A stretch of DNA of 60,359 nucleotides. Source: Gammaproteobacteria bacterium (GTDB lineage Bacteria > Pseudomonadota > Gammaproteobacteria > Pseudomonadales > Pseudohongiellaceae). The stretch is taken from NCBI GenBank assembly GCA_002731775.1, contig PCCP01000033.1, forward strand, positions 5,470 to 65,828, read 5' to 3'. Below, piece by piece: positions 48,711 to 59,800 of the stretch. A program made the position numbers and the translations under genes. How positions within the stretch are numbered: position 1 is the stretch's first letter; each line of letters opens with the position of its first letter. The notes beneath the pieces were generated by a model. The model worked only from the letters and a program-made list of their open reading frames with translations, searched no databases and was not told where the DNA came from.

Positions 48711-49769
48711 ATGGATATTAGCTTGGACGCAAACGTGAACAAACAGCAGCTTAACTGGGCAGAACTCGGATTTCAGTATCACCGCACCGATTATCGGTTT
48801 TGCGCCCAGCATTCCTCCGGCAGTTGGAATCGAGGTGAATTGATCGAGAGTGAAATCATCCAGGCCCATGAAGGTGCGCCGGCCTTGCACTATGCGCAAC
48901 AGTGTTTCGAGGGCATGAAGGCACAAACTACCGCAGACGGACGGGTTCTGCTATTTCGCCCGGACCTCAACAGTGAGCGTATGAACCTGGCGGCAGCCAG
49001 GCTATTGATGCCGGAAGTGCCAAGGCAGATGTTCATGGATGCGGTGGAGGAGACGGTGCGTGCCAATTATACATGGATTCCACCTTTCGGCTCCGGGGCT
49101 TCCTTATACATTCGGCCCATGTTAATCGGGGTGGGTGAAAACCTGGGCCTGCGACCGGCACAGCAATTTGAATTCAGGGTATTCGTCTCACCTGTTGGAC
49201 CATATTATAAATCTGATGGACTAGCAGTTATTTCACTTGCGGTCTCGGAAATCGATCGGGCGTCTCCGAATGGCACCGGTTGTTATAAAATTGGGGCGAA
49301 TTATGCCGGGGGTTTACTGGCAACCAGAAAAGCCCAGGACAAGGGTGCCGATGAGGCACTCTATCTGGATTCCGCCGAAGGCCGCTATATAGATGAAGCA
49401 GGATCTGCAAATATCATCATCGCCATGAAAGACGGCTCATTCATTACGCCAAATTCAAATGCAATTTTACCTAGCATTACCAGGAAATCCTTGATGGTGA
49501 TTGCCCGGGAGCAGTTAGGCCTCAAAACCGAAGCACGACCAATCGAGCTGCGGGCGGAAATTTCTCAATTCGAGGAAGTTGCTGCCTGCGGCACTGCTGC
49601 GGTGTTGGCTCCTGTTGGCAGGATCCTGGTGGACCAGCACTGGCACTCCATCTATCAAGACGGTCAGACTGTGGGTCCCATCATGCAGGAATTATATGAT
49701 CGACTCGTGGGCATTCAAATGGGCGAGCGCAGAGATGCATTCGACTGGTGCCATGAAGTAAATATATAG
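48711..49769 (+). CDS. ilvE: Branched-chain amino-acid aminotransferase
   Basis: 352 residues, of the longer (about 350-residue) fold-type IV class. LHYAQQCFEGMKA, YIRPMLIGVGENLG and GTGCYKIGANYAGGL, which contains the PLP lysine, are diagnostic. It performs the last step of Leu, Ile and Val synthesis. A weak hairpin (ACTC/GAGT, about 49771-49786) follows the stop. The 199-base gap before it, divergent from tatD, shows no clear promoter. Confidence 0.94.
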   Translation: MDISLDANVNKQQLNWAELGFQYHRTDYRFCAQHSSGSWNRGELIESEIIQAHEGAPALHYAQQCFEGMKAQTTADGRVLLFRPDLNSERMNLAAARLLMPEVPRQMFMDAVEETVRANYTWIPPFGSGASLYIRPMLIGVGENLGLRPAQQFEFRVFVSPVGPYYKSDGLAVISLAVSEIDRASPNGTGCYKIGANYAGGLLATRKAQDKGADEALYLDSAEGRYIDEAGSANIIIAMKDGSFITPNSNAILPSITRKSLMVIAREQLGLKTEARPIELRAEISQFEEVAACGTAAVLAPVGRILVDQHWHSIYQDGQTVGPIMQELYDRLVGIQMGERRDAFDWCHEVNI

Positions 49770-49834
49770 GGACTCGAGCGAGTTCAATTTCTGATTATTC
49801 CCTGGGACGCAGTGCAAGTTTTTCCACAGAATAC

Positions 49835-49863
49835 TTGACCCGTCTCCCACTTCACCTTATATA
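49835..49863 (+). promoter_or_regulatory. Sigma-70 promoter of topA
   Basis: TTGACC (49835-49840) and TATATA (49858-49863) are spaced by exactly 17 bases, both 5/6 matches to consensus. Transcription would start near 49870, about 50 bases upstream of the start codon. Confidence 0.6.
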
Positions 49864-49918
49864 TGTGCGCTGCTCGGTTGAGCACAAGCCTGATTATTGA
49901 TAATAAATGAAGGAAGAA

Positions 49919-52564
49919 ATGTCAAAATCCTTAGTAATAGTTGAGTCGCCGGCGAAGGCCAGGACTATTAACAAGTATCTTGGGCCGGAGTTCGTGGTCA
50001 AATCCAGTGTCGGTCATATCCGTGATCTTCCTACCGGCGGGAGTGGTAAGGCGATTGACACGAAGGCGCGAGCGGCCGCCGCCGCCAAGACTCGTAAGAT
50101 GGCTCCGGAAGAAAAAATTACCTACAAGAAAAAGAAAGCGCGGACGCAACTTGTCTCTCGAATGGGTATCGACCCAGAGAACGGATGGAAGGCAAATTAC
50201 CAGATTCTGCCGGGTAAGGAAAAAGTAGTTGCCGGGCTTAAGCGGCTTGCGAAAAATGTCGATAACATCTACCTGGCCACTGACCTTGACCGCGAAGGCG
50301 AGGCTATTGCTTGGCACCTGAAAGAAGCCATCGGGGGAGATCCGGCTCGATACAAGCGCGTAGTCTTCAACGAGATCACCAAACGGGCTATCACCGAAGC
50401 ATTCTCCGAACCAGGAGACCTGGACATGCGCTATGTCGAGGCGCAGCAGGCACGCCGATTTCTCGATCGTATCGTCGGCTTCATGGTGTCCCCCTTGCTT
50501 TGGGCCAAGGTGGCGCGAGGCTTATCGGCTGGACGCGTGCAATCGGTAGCGGTTCGACTCGTAGTTGAACGCGAGCAGCAAATCAGAGCCTTCATCCCGG
50601 AAGAGTTTTGGGAAGTCTATGCAGACTTGCACACCGACGCCAAGGCGAGGTTGCGCTGCCAGGTTGTCAGGCAGTCGGGCAGAAACTTTCGTCCCAATGA
50701 CAAGGCCACCACCGATGCAGCCCTGGCAATTCTTGAGAGTGCACAGTACCAGGTCTTAAAACGGGAAGATCGACCTACCTCTTCCAAGGCCAGGCCGCCA
50801 TTGATTACGTCGACGCTGCAGCAGGCTGCCAGCACCAGACTGGGTTTCGGGGTTAAGAAGACCATGTTAATGGCACAGCGCCTGTATGAGGCCGGTTACA
50901 TTACCTATATGCGCACGGATTCCACACATTTGAGTAATGATTCTGTGGAGATGTGTCGAAATTTCATCGAAAAAAGCTACGGTGCGCAATACCTGCCAGA
51001 GAATCCTTCGCACTACAGTTCCAAAGAGGGCGCTCAGGAAGCGCACGAGGCTATCAGACCCAGTGACGTGCGTGTTCTGGCCACCCAGCTCAATGCCATG
51101 GAAGCAGATGCGGTACGACTCTACACCCTGATCTGGCAATTCTTTGTCGCTTGCCAGATGCTCCCCGCCCGTTACCTGAGCAGTACCATCGCCATCGAGG
51201 CGGCCGAATTTGAATTACGTATCAAGGGTCGCATCATGCAATTTGATGGCTATCTGCGAGCGATGCCATCGAAAGACGAAGATGTGGTTTTACCGGATGT
51301 TAAAGTTGGCGAGGTGCTCGAACTGATACAGCTCGACCCCTCACAAATTTTCACCAAGCCGCCACCGCGATATACAGAAGCCAGCCTGGTCAAGGAATTG
51401 GAAAAACGGAAAATTGGCAGGCCCTCCACCTATGCCTCCATTACTTCCACGATTCAGGATCGCGGTTACGTTCGGATCGAAAACAAACGCTTCTACGCAC
51501 TAAAAATGGGCGACATCGTTGCCGAGCGTTTGCTCGAAAGTTTTGCTGAGCTCATGGACTATGACTTCACGGCGAAGATGGAGGATTCACTGGACGAGGT
51601 CGCGGCGGGGGATAAGAACTGGAAGCAATTGTTAGATGATTTCTATAGCGGATTTTCCAGTCAACTGGCAATAGCAGAAGTCGCCGACGGCGGCATGCGC
51701 ACGAATGACCCCACAGACACAGATATAAAGTGCCCGAAATGCGGCCGTAATATGCAGATCAGAACAGCTTCGACTGGAGGATTCCTCGGTTGCTCTGGCT
51801 ACGCATTAGCCGTCAAGGAGAGGTGCAAGAGCACGCTCAACCTGACTCCCGGCGATGAAGCCATCCGCACCGATACGGCTGAAGAGGCAGAAGCGCAGGA
51901 AAATATTCAACTGCGACACAAGCATCGTTGCGCCTCGTGTAATACTGCCATGGATACCTATCTCATTGACGAAAAACGCAAACTGCATGTGTGTGGAAAC
52001 AACCCCGATTGCGCGGGCTATGAGGTGGAGCACGGCGAGTTCAAGATCCGGGGTTACGATGGTCCAATCATCGAATGTGACAAGTGTGGTGCCGATATGC
52101 AGCTGAAGAGCGGCCGCTTCGGCAAGTATTTCGGTTGTAGCAACGAGGACTGCAAAAATACCCGTAAATTGTTGCGCAATGGCGAAGCCGCACCACCAAA
52201 AATGGACCCGGTGGATATGCCGGAGTTGATGTGCTCCACCGTAGACGATCATTATGTACTCAGAGATGGTGCTTCCGGACTGTTCCTGGCCGCCAGTAAA
52301 TTCCCCAGGAATCGAGAGACCAGGGCTCCGCTGGTGGTAGAGCTGTTGTCACACAAAGATGAAATAGACCCGAAATACAGCTTCCTGTTTGCCGCGCCGA
52401 CCGAGGATAGCCAGGGTAACAAAACCCTGATTCGTTTTAGCAGGAAAACCAGGGAGCAATACGTGCAGAGCGAAGTGAATAAAAAGGCTACAGGCTGGAA
52501 GGCTTTCTACCGGGATGGTAGCTGGCAGATTATCGAAGCCACGAAGAAGTCGAAGAAAAAATAA
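49919..52564 (+). CDS. topA: DNA topoisomerase I
   Basis: 881 residues from ATG 49919; AAGGAAG upstream overlaps an in-frame ATG at 49907, which is thus better read as part of the ribosome-binding site. The Toprim domain ([10 protein letters not shown], then [13 protein letters not shown]) and the active-site Tyr near 330 ([12 protein letters not shown]) are intact. At least three C-terminal Cys4 zinc ribbons follow ([27 protein letters not shown]). It relaxes negative supercoils. Length and domain order are normal. Confidence 0.97.
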   Translation: MSKSLVIVESPAKARTINKYLGPEFVVKSSVGHIRDLPTGGSGKAIDTKARAAAAAKTRKMAPEEKITYKKKKARTQLVSRMGIDPENGWKANYQILPGKEKVVAGLKRLAKNVDNIYLATDLDREGEAIAWHLKEAIGGDPARYKRVVFNEITKRAITEAFSEPGDLDMRYVEAQQARRFLDRIVGFMVSPLLWAKVARGLSAGRVQSVAVRLVVEREQQIRAFIPEEFWEVYADLHTDAKARLRCQVVRQSGRNFRPNDKATTDAALAILESAQYQVLKREDRPTSSKARPPLITSTLQQAASTRLGFGVKKTMLMAQRLYEAGYITYMRTDSTHLSNDSVEMCRNFIEKSYGAQYLPENPSHYSSKEGAQEAHEAIRPSDVRVLATQLNAMEADAVRLYTLIWQFFVACQMLPARYLSSTIAIEAAEFELRIKGRIMQFDGYLRAMPSKDEDVVLPDVKVGEVLELIQLDPSQIFTKPPPRYTEASLVKELEKRKIGRPSTYASITSTIQDRGYVRIENKRFYALKMGDIVAERLLESFAELMDYDFTAKMEDSLDEVAAGDKNWKQLLDDFYSGFSSQLAIAEVADGGMRTNDPTDTDIKCPKCGRNMQIRTASTGGFLGCSGYALAVKERCKSTLNLTPGDEAIRTDTAEEAEAQENIQLRHKHRCASCNTAMDTYLIDEKRKLHVCGNNPDCAGYEVEHGEFKIRGYDGPIIECDKCGADMQLKSGRFGKYFGCSNEDCKNTRKLLRNGEAAPPKMDPVDMPELMCSTVDDHYVLRDGASGLFLAASKFPRNRETRAPLVVELLSHKDEIDPKYSFLFAAPTEDSQGNKTLIRFSRKTREQYVQSEVNKKATGWKAFYRDGSWQIIEATKKSKKK

Positions 52565-52577
52565 GCGGAAGCGGGGA

Positions 52578-52595
52578 TGACACGGCTGTGTGTCA
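52578..52595. terminator. Hairpin between convergent topA and lexA
   Basis: TGACAC/GTGTCA pair perfectly around GGCTGT in the 48-base convergent gap. There is no T tract; possibly a bidirectional transcription stop. Confidence 0.35.
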
Positions 52596-52612
52596 GCTCC
52601 CTGGCCGACATA

Positions 52613-53221
52613 CTACATACCGCGTCGGATCACTCCCACACTCACTCCCTCGATCGTGAAATTACTGCTGCGAAGGTCTACTTCAATGGGGGGAAAGTCT
52701 GGATTTTCGGCGACAAGACTTAGGTAATTTCTGCTTTTCCCCTTTGCCAGCTTCTTTACCGTAACCTCATCATCGATCCTGGCGATGATAATATCCCCGT
52801 TGCGGGCCTGGCTGGTCTTATGCACCGCGAGCAGGTCATCCTCGAAGATGCCTATATCGATCATGCTGGTACCTTTTACCGTCAACAGATAATCTGCCGC
52901 CGGCGAGAATAGATCGGGGGGGATGTCACAATAATCGGCAATGGATTCTGCTGCTAGAATTGGGCTTCCTGCAGCAACCTGGCCGATGATGGGCAAACCC
53001 AGTTGCTCGTTGATGGGTAAACGCAATCCTCGGGAAGTCCCAGGCAATATCTCGATGGCGCCTTTTCTGGCCAGGGCCCGTAGATGCTCTTCTGCCGCAT
53101 TGGTGGAGCGGAACCCCATTTTTTGCGCGATTTCGGAGCGGGTAGGGGGATAACCAATTTCAGACAGATAGTCTTTAATGAATTGGAGAATCTCTTCCTG
53201 TCGAGACGTTAGCTTGTGCAT
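52613..53221 (-). CDS. lexA: LexA repressor
   Basis: 202 residues from ATG 53221, eight bases after GAGG; the upstream TTG is rejected. The winged-helix DNA-binding domain ([29 protein letters not shown]) is followed by the self-cleavage site Ala84-Gly85 and the catalytic dyad Ser119 ([11 protein letters not shown]) and Lys156, the same numbers as in E. coli. LexA represses the SOS regulon and is inactivated by RecA-stimulated autocleavage. sulA, which lies next to lexA in Pseudomonas, is absent here. Confidence 0.97.
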   Translation of the reverse strand: MHKLTSRQEEILQFIKDYLSEIGYPPTRSEIAQKMGFRSTNAAEEHLRALARKGAIEILPGTSRGLRLPINEQLGLPIIGQVAAGSPILAAESIADYCDIPPDLFSPAADYLLTVKGTSMIDIGIFEDDLLAVHKTSQARNGDIIIARIDDEVTVKKLAKGKSRNYLSLVAENPDFPPIEVDLRSSNFTIEGVSVGVIRRGM

Positions 53222-53245
53222 CAAGATATCCTCAGGAGAATAATA

Positions 53246-53261
53246 CTGTAATTATATACAG
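53246..53261 (-). promoter_or_regulatory. LexA (SOS) box on the lexA promoter
   Basis: CTGT-N8-ACAG (16 bp) is a perfect match to the gammaproteobacterial SOS consensus. On the lexA strand a perfect -10 hexamer TATAAT (53256-53251) lies inside the box and a TTGTTT -35 (53278-53273) is 16 bases upstream, so LexA would block its own promoter. Next to it a perfect inverted repeat GTTATC/GATAAC (53261-53284) may be a second operator. Confidence 0.88.
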
Positions 53262-53438
53262 TTATCTGATAGAAACAAGATAACTTTAGCTCCGAGGCCC
53301 CGGTTCAGGTGGCTGTAATGCGGCAGCACAGGCAGTGGAACTCGTGCTGTAGCAGTACCAGTACCAGGTTCATGATCGAGTATTGACGCGGGTGCCTGGT
53401 GATAACCAGGGACAAATGAGAAGAAAATAACGGCAGGG

Positions 53439-53765
53439 TTATAGAATCTGGAAATCATCTCCAAGGTCCAGTGAATCGGGCTCGATATCGGACAGTGCAC
53501 CGGAGAAGTTTTCGGGAACGATGGTTTGATCAGAATAGACCTGATCTTCGGCATTCAGCTCGAAGGGAGTGCGCCAGTCTTCAGGTGCTTCCGCAGCGGT
53601 GAGATAGAGTTGCTTCCAGGTGGCGATGTCGTACTCACCAACTTCACCGTCGATTAGCTGATATTCGATGGTGCCAGCGTCTTCGTCGTAGGCGACAATT
53701 TCAAACAGGCTGCCACTGACCAGGTCTTGATACCAGTCGGAAATTTCGGGGGGGAGATTGTTCAA
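53439..53765 (-). CDS. DUF6763-like small acidic protein
   Basis: 108 residues if started at TTG 53765, which follows GGAG by eight bases; the open frame continues to an ATG at 53873 but the extra N-terminal 36 residues look unrelated. The core LPPEISDWYQDLVSGSLFEIVAYDED, with a DGEVGEYDIATWKQL segment and EDWRTPFEL, resembles DUF6763, a small family of unknown function often near lexA or similar genes in gammaproteobacteria; the family assignment is from memory. The C terminus is strongly acidic. Soluble, no signal peptide. Confidence 0.65.
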   Translation of the reverse strand: MNNLPPEISDWYQDLVSGSLFEIVAYDEDAGTIEYQLIDGEVGEYDIATWKQLYLTAAEAPEDWRTPFELNAEDQVYSDQTIVPENFSGALSDIEPDSLDLGDDFQIL

Positions 53766-53971
53766 TGCCCTGTCTCCAGCCGCAACGGCTTTTAAAATAT
53801 AGTCACAATTCCTGTGCCGGTTTCCAATTCCAAATCGCTTATTAGTCGATCTGGCACTATAGTAACTTTTCACATTAAAAAGGAAGCACTATTTTCCCTC
53901 GCAACTATGACTACTTTATTTTTCAAATTAACACTATGATCTAAATAACTGAGCTCCCTCAAAAACTTGGT

Positions 53972-54000
53972 TTGTCCGCCGAAAAACTATTTGTAATAAT
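53972..54000 (+). promoter_or_regulatory. Candidate promoter of nagZ
   Basis: TTGTCC (53972-53977) with TAATAA (53994-53999) at 16 bases, or AATAAT at 17. Lies about 40 bases before the nagZ start in an AT-rich gap. Confidence 0.35.
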
Positions 54001-54037
54001 CTTCGAGTTTCCTGATAGAGAGTAAGCCCTTATAACA

Positions 54038-55084
54038 ATGACTAAATCGAGTGATGCCGTCGGCGTCTTGATGCTGGATCTAGAAGGATCGGTGTTGACG
54101 CCGCTGGAGCAGGAATTATTGCAACGACCCGCGGTCGGAGGCCTAATCCTGTTCAGCAGGAACTATGTGTCTCCGGTTCAGCTACAGGAACTGGTGGCCG
54201 CAATTCGTGAAAGCGATGAAAGACTGCTCATAACTGTCGACCAGGAGGGTGGTCGGGTGCAGAGATTTCGAGATGGTTTTCTGGCGCTGCCCCCAGCCCA
54301 TGCTTTTGGACTATTGGCCGGCACTGATCCCGAGCGCGCCCAGACCGCAGCACTGCTGAGCGGCTGGGCCATGGCGGCGGAATTACTCCAATATGGAATC
54401 GATTTTAGTCTGGCGCCGGTGTTGGATCTATATCGCGCCGACAATCGGGCGATTGCCAACCGGGCTTTCTCCGGCGACGTGGACACTGTAGTTTCCCTGG
54501 CACGGGCTTATATTGCAGGGATGAATGAGGCGGGCATGGCGGCGACCGGCAAGCACTTTCCAGGTCACGGTACCGTGGTTGCGGACTCCCATGTCGAATT
54601 GCCCGTCGACCCTCGTACCTGGGAGGAATTGCTGGCGTCCGACTTTACAGCATTCGCCGGTTGTATCGATGTGCTCGATGCCGTCATGCCCGCACATGTC
54701 ATCTATCCGGCAGTAGACACCGAGTGTGCGGGTTATTCGGAAGTCTGGATCAAACAAAAACTGCGTAAGCAGTTGGGTTTTGAAGGCGTCGTCTTCAGTG
54801 ATGACTTGACGATGGCGGCAGCCCATGGTGCCGGCAGTGTGGTGCAGCGGGCAAAACTGGCCCTCGGAGCTGGTTGTGACATGGTGCTGGTGTGCAACGA
54901 TCGAGAATCTGCTATAACGGTAGCCGATTGGCTCGATACTAATAATATACCCCCTAATGCAGGGTTGCTCAGGATGCGTGGCCGCCCTCAGTGTGAAGGC
55001 AAAAATCTGTACACAAGCGCGCGCTGGATCGAGGCTACCGAAATGATGTCGACCCTGACCGGCAATAAAGACAAGGTGAACTGA
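54038..55084 (+). CDS. nagZ: Beta-N-acetylhexosaminidase
   Basis: 348 residues. The family-3 glycosidase motif KHFPGHG (172-178) with the catalytic His nearby, DQEGGRVQRF near the N terminus and FSDDLTMAAAHGAG with the nucleophile Asp are intact. NagZ removes GlcNAc from anhydromuropeptides during cytoplasmic peptidoglycan recycling. The next gene's start overlaps its stop by one base (TGATG). Confidence 0.95.
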   Translation: MTKSSDAVGVLMLDLEGSVLTPLEQELLQRPAVGGLILFSRNYVSPVQLQELVAAIRESDERLLITVDQEGGRVQRFRDGFLALPPAHAFGLLAGTDPERAQTAALLSGWAMAAELLQYGIDFSLAPVLDLYRADNRAIANRAFSGDVDTVVSLARAYIAGMNEAGMAATGKHFPGHGTVVADSHVELPVDPRTWEELLASDFTAFAGCIDVLDAVMPAHVIYPAVDTECAGYSEVWIKQKLRKQLGFEGVVFSDDLTMAAAHGAGSVVQRAKLALGAGCDMVLVCNDRESAITVADWLDTNNIPPNAGLLRMRGRPQCEGKNLYTSARWIEATEMMSTLTGNKDKVN

Positions 55085-56202
55085 TGTCAGATTTTTTAAG
55101 CTTGAAGACCCTGAGCGATTTTGGTTGGGGCGCGGAAGTTTTCGTTGCGGTTTTTCTCACCCTGATTGCCCGTTTTTTCGCCATGCGGATTCTCAAACTG
55201 ATTGAGAGTCGCGTTATCAAAACCAGTAACATCTGGGATGATGCAATCCTGGAGGCAGCCAGATCACCGCTTAGCTGGTTTATTCTGATCATGGGTCTGC
55301 TCTGGGCCGTCGAAATCAGTGAAGCCTATGTGGGTTCCGAATTGTTTTCAGTCAGCAACCTCGAGCTGACGCGGAAGCTGGCTCTGGTTTCCCTGATAGT
55401 CATGTTCCTGGTTCGATTCACCACTCTCACCGAACAGAGGATGAAGCAGAGAATTGAATCCCAGGGCCAAGCTGAACCCGACCAGTCCAGGATAGATCCC
55501 ACCACCCTGACCGCCCTCGCCAAATTACTGCGGCTGGCAATTATCATCTCCGGCGTCCTCGTGGCTCTGCCCACCCTGGGTATAGAAATTACGGCACTGC
55601 TGGCATTCGGCGGGGTGGGTGGCATTGCCATCGGTTTCGCAGCCCAGGACCTACTCTCAAACTTCTTCGGCGGCCTCATGATTTACATGGATCGACCCTT
55701 CGCTATCGGGGACTGGATCAGATCACCGGATCGGGAAATCGAGGGAACCGTAGAGACAATAGGTTGGCGATTGACCGTGGTTCGCACCTTCGACAAACGC
55801 CCCCTGTATATTCCGAACTCAGTTTTTAACACGCTGGCGCTGGAAAACCCGTCGCGGATGAGTAATCGACGGATCAAGGAAACCATCGGGATTCGCTATC
55901 AGGATGCGTCGAAGATGGGGGCGATAGTGGTAGATGTTAAGGGCATGTTGCTACAGCATGAAGAGATTGATAGCGGACAGACCCTGATTGTCAACTTTAA
56001 CAGCTACGCCGCTTCCTCCCTGGATTTCTTTATTTACACATTCACCAAGACCACCAACTGGATTCGGTTTCACGAGATCAAGCAGGATGTGATGCTGAAG
56101 ATTATCGAGATAGTGCACTCCCATGGCGCCGACTTTGCCTTTCCAACCATCACCTTGGACGGGATCGACGTACTCAGACCCGAACCCGATGCGAGTTCCT
56201 GA
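55084..56202 (+). CDS. MscS-family mechanosensitive ion channel
   Basis: 372 residues with about four or five N-terminal helices, the pore-lining TM3 (LLAFGGVGGIAIGFAAQDLLSNFFGG) and the MscS beta-domain (DRPFAIGDWI, RLTVVRTFDKRPLYIPN). Size resembles the YnaI/YbdG group, larger than MscS itself. It would open on hypo-osmotic shock. Translationally coupled to nagZ. Confidence 0.92.
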   Translation: MSDFLSLKTLSDFGWGAEVFVAVFLTLIARFFAMRILKLIESRVIKTSNIWDDAILEAARSPLSWFILIMGLLWAVEISEAYVGSELFSVSNLELTRKLALVSLIVMFLVRFTTLTEQRMKQRIESQGQAEPDQSRIDPTTLTALAKLLRLAIIISGVLVALPTLGIEITALLAFGGVGGIAIGFAAQDLLSNFFGGLMIYMDRPFAIGDWIRSPDREIEGTVETIGWRLTVVRTFDKRPLYIPNSVFNTLALENPSRMSNRRIKETIGIRYQDASKMGAIVVDVKGMLLQHEEIDSGQTLIVNFNSYAASSLDFFIYTFTKTTNWIRFHEIKQDVMLKIIEIVHSHGADFAFPTITLDGIDVLRPEPDASS

Positions 56203-56253
56203 TGGAGTTTCTACCGGGCCGGTTTTGACGCTAGGTACGGCCAGGTAAAACAG

Positions 56254-56811
56254 TTGACCCCGGAACAAATAAGCCAGGTCAGTCGACGTGCCCGCTGTTT
56301 GTATAGCGAATCGGCGGTGGAGCGTGCGCTGGATAATATGGTGACCGCGATCAGCGCGAAAATCGGCGCCAGCAACCCCATTGTCTTATGCGTCATGAAT
56401 GGTGGCTTGATTACTACAGGCAAGTTAGCGATGCGACTGGATTTCCCATTGCAGCTCGACTATCTGCATGCGACGCGCTACCGCGAACACACCAGCGGCT
56501 CGGACCAGTTGCACTGGGAGGCCTATCCAAAACTGAGCTTAACCGACCGGGTAGTGCTGGTGGTCGATGATATCCTGGATCAAGGCCTTACCCTGGAGCG
56601 AGTACTCTCCTATTGTCGAGAACAGGGCGCAGCGGCAGTTTATGTCGCGGTATTAATCGACAAGATGCCGGCGCGCAAACTTTCCTCGGTGACGGCGGAT
56701 TTTGTCGGCCTGGAAATCGGCGACGACTATGTTTTCGGTTATGGCATGGATTACAAAGGTTACCTGCGAAATGCCGCGGGTATTTTTGCGGTAGCGAAGC
56801 AGGACAGGTAA
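56254..56811 (+). CDS. Hypoxanthine-guanine phosphoribosyltransferase
   Basis: 185 residues from TTG 56254. The PRPP-binding loop VVLVVDDILDQGLTLE and a C-terminal GLEIGDDYVFGYGMDYKGY mark a purine phosphoribosyltransferase of the Hpt type, which salvages hypoxanthine and guanine. It follows the mechanosensitive channel by 51 bases and is convergent with the helicase-nuclease gene. Confidence 0.88.
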   Translation: MTPEQISQVSRRARCLYSESAVERALDNMVTAISAKIGASNPIVLCVMNGGLITTGKLAMRLDFPLQLDYLHATRYREHTSGSDQLHWEAYPKLSLTDRVVLVVDDILDQGLTLERVLSYCREQGAAAVYVAVLIDKMPARKLSSVTADFVGLEIGDDYVFGYGMDYKGYLRNAAGIFAVAKQDR

Positions 56812-56850
56812 GGCGCAGCTTGCCCGGGGGCATCCGATATTGTTGGCTGT

Positions 56851-59800
56851 TTAATCAAGCTCCACCAGTTTTGCGATGCTGGTTAGATATAGCGCGGTTT
56901 TCGTGGGCCTGGATTCCATCGCCAAGAATAAGTTTTTATACTGGCTTAACTGTGCCGAATGCAATTGAATCTGGGCATCGATAAAGCCCTGCTCACTCTG
57001 ATTTAATTCCGCCGTGGCCGACTTGTAATCGATAATCCAGCGGGTTCCTTCTGCATCTATGAAGCAACGATCGAGCAGGTAATTTCGCAAGCGCTTGTGG
57101 TCATAGCTGCTCAGGCCCAATTCGGCCTCGCTATCGCGGAGGCCGGCATCGAAGATCCAGGCGGATTCAGCCGCCAGTGAGCGCACTACCGAGCCCTGGA
57201 TAAAATCCAGGGTGGTTTCCAATTCCTTGTCATCAGCAATGCTACTACGTAGCTGCAAGCGCCAGTAATTGCGCAGACCGGCATCCTCGGGCATAGCGCT
57301 CCCGGACTGGACACAGGATTCGAGTTGCCGGTGAATCAGGGTTCCCGACAGCGCAGCCAACTCCTGTTTCCGGCGCTCTGCTGGAACTGTCGGCCCCTCG
57401 GCGCTGGTTTCGGCGTTAACCGCTTCCAGTTGGGCAACACCTTCGGCAAGGGTTTTTCTCGCCTGAGCAGCCAGGGACAAGGCCTGTCTATACCGTTTTA
57501 TGGGGGTTATGTCGGCATAGCCGAAGGCGACAACCGGCCGCTGCGCCGTCGCTGCCGGGGCGGGCTGTTGATCCAACTCCAGCTCCGTTATGTCTTGGGG
57601 ATTATGTTGCAGCTCTCGCCAGATTCGGGACAACAGGCTGTCAGTACGGGGTACGATTGCGCCCTTGCTGTTGCGGGGCAGGCTGGCGAACAGGCTGACG
57701 GATTTATGTGCGCGAGTGGTGGCAATATATAGCAGCCGTGTATCTTCCAACTTATTCTTGTGTTGCTGTTCATGTTGCAATAATTTGTAGAGCAAGCTTT
57801 CATCCGCGCCCGATGCCGACAGTGCCGCGATAAACAGCCGCGCCTGCCCGGACTGGTTCAGGCGTTCATGCCACAGCAATAATGATTTGCGATCGGTGGC
57901 GCCCTTGTTAGCCAGTCCGGGCAAGATGACGTGGTCAAACTCGAGGCCTTTGGCCTTGTGCATAGTCAATAGATGGATGTTGTTGCCGGCCGATTGATCG
58001 GCGCTGGCAGGGATGAATGCCAACTTTACCTGGTCGGTGAATTCACTCATGGAGGCGAGACTGCCGCCGGCTTCATTGCGCTCGAGCAGGTGAAAGAAGT
58101 GGCTGACGCTGTCTCGCTCAACGGCGGTTGCGGCCAGGCTCGAGCCCCTGAGCAAGTCCCAGGCGGTTTCGATCAGATCGCGAAGCCCAAGTCGGCGGTG
58201 GGCCGCGACGACGTAGCCCATGATGGCGACGAAACCTTCCAGGTATTCCTGCCCCGCAGTCGACAGGGCGGCTATGTCTTTGTGTTCCTGCAGCGCGTGC
58301 CAGATCGTTTTTTCACCGGCATGGCTATGGATGGCATGGAGATCGGCAGTAGTCAAACCGCACCAGGGAGCACGAAGAATGGCCAACCAGGCGATACGGT
58401 CACCCCGATTGAGTACAGCGGCGGTGAGACTGAGCAAATTCTCGATGATAGGCAGTGTCGTCAGGCGATCGATGTCGGTCGATTGCCACTGGACGTGTGC
58501 CGCCCTCAGCATGGGTATCAAGTGACGCAGATGTGAACGGTAACGCACCAGTATGGCGATGGATGCAGCGCTGTCTTCTGCCTTCAGCCGAAGAATTTTA
58601 GCGACCACTCGCTGGGCTTCCAACTCCTGTCCTGCCGTAGCCTGGTCTCGTTGGTGACAGATGAGTTCCGTCGTAATAGCGGCGCCATCGAGGGGGGCAT
58701 GCACCGCCGTGGAGGCAGAATAGGGCACGGCACCCCTGGAGGCATTGGCTCTGGCCGGAAAGGCGGTACAAAAAGTAGCGTTTACCCAACTGACCAGCTT
58801 TTGCTGTGATCTGAAATTGGCCTGCAATGTGAGTGGGTGTAATTTGACCGTGGCCAGGCCGTTTTCTCTGATATTCAGATAGATACCGACATTGGCATTT
58901 CTAAAACCATAGCAGGATTGCATGGCATCGCCGACCAGAAACAGGGTGCGGCTATCACCCAGTTGCCAGCCGCTGGTAAGCAGTTGCAGAATATCCAGTT
59001 GTAATTGGGACGTGTCCTGAAACTCATCCACCAGGATATGCTGGATCTTGTGATCCAGCGCCAGGGCAAGGTCGGTTGGTTCCTCGGGGGTGCCGAGGGC
59101 GGACCTGGCGGCGGCACTGGTCTGGGAATAATCGATGACGCCCATGGATCGGAACGACATCAGCAGCTGAGCGCCCAGATATTCCAGCAGGCGTGTCAAC
59201 GCCGACAAAAATTCCCAGTGCCTGGATTCATAGGCAGGGTCGGGTAGCTTGCGCAAATAGGCCAGGGCCTCCAATAGATCATCATTGCCCTGGAGGCTGT
59301 CGGCGAAATCATTAAACTGTGCCTTGCGTTGTTTGCACAGGGCGTTGAACTGCTTGTCCTGTGACCCTCCGGCGGGGAATCCATTACGCTTGTCGACCTT
59401 CAGCCGCCAGCTATCGGACTGGGTAAGCAGCATTTCCACCAGCAGTCTCCAGTAGGGTAGCGCACTACAAGATGAGTCGGGTAAGGACTGTAGTGGTGCG
59501 AAGCCTTCGACTACCAGTTTGCCCTCTGCGGCAAGATTTTCAGCCATGAAATTGATTAACTCGAGCAGTTCCGTTTGCCTGCTAAGTAGCGCCTCATGTA
59601 CCTCGGTGATGGATTCCCGGATTAGCTCCTCGAGACCTTCCTGCAGGTACAGCCTGGCGTCCTCGAACGAGGATTTAATACCAAGAACATGGGACAGCCA
59701 TTGCTCCCGGTTATGAAGCATACCGGTTAACAGGATTTGCACGCGGGCGACATCATTATCGAGATAGCGCAGCAACAGGGCCATGTCTTCAGCGAGCGGG

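Noticed and set aside
53766-53873. Upstream ATG for the DUF6763-like gene
   Set aside because: The extra 36 residues do not resemble the family and the TTG has a well-spaced GGAG; the longer form remains possible.
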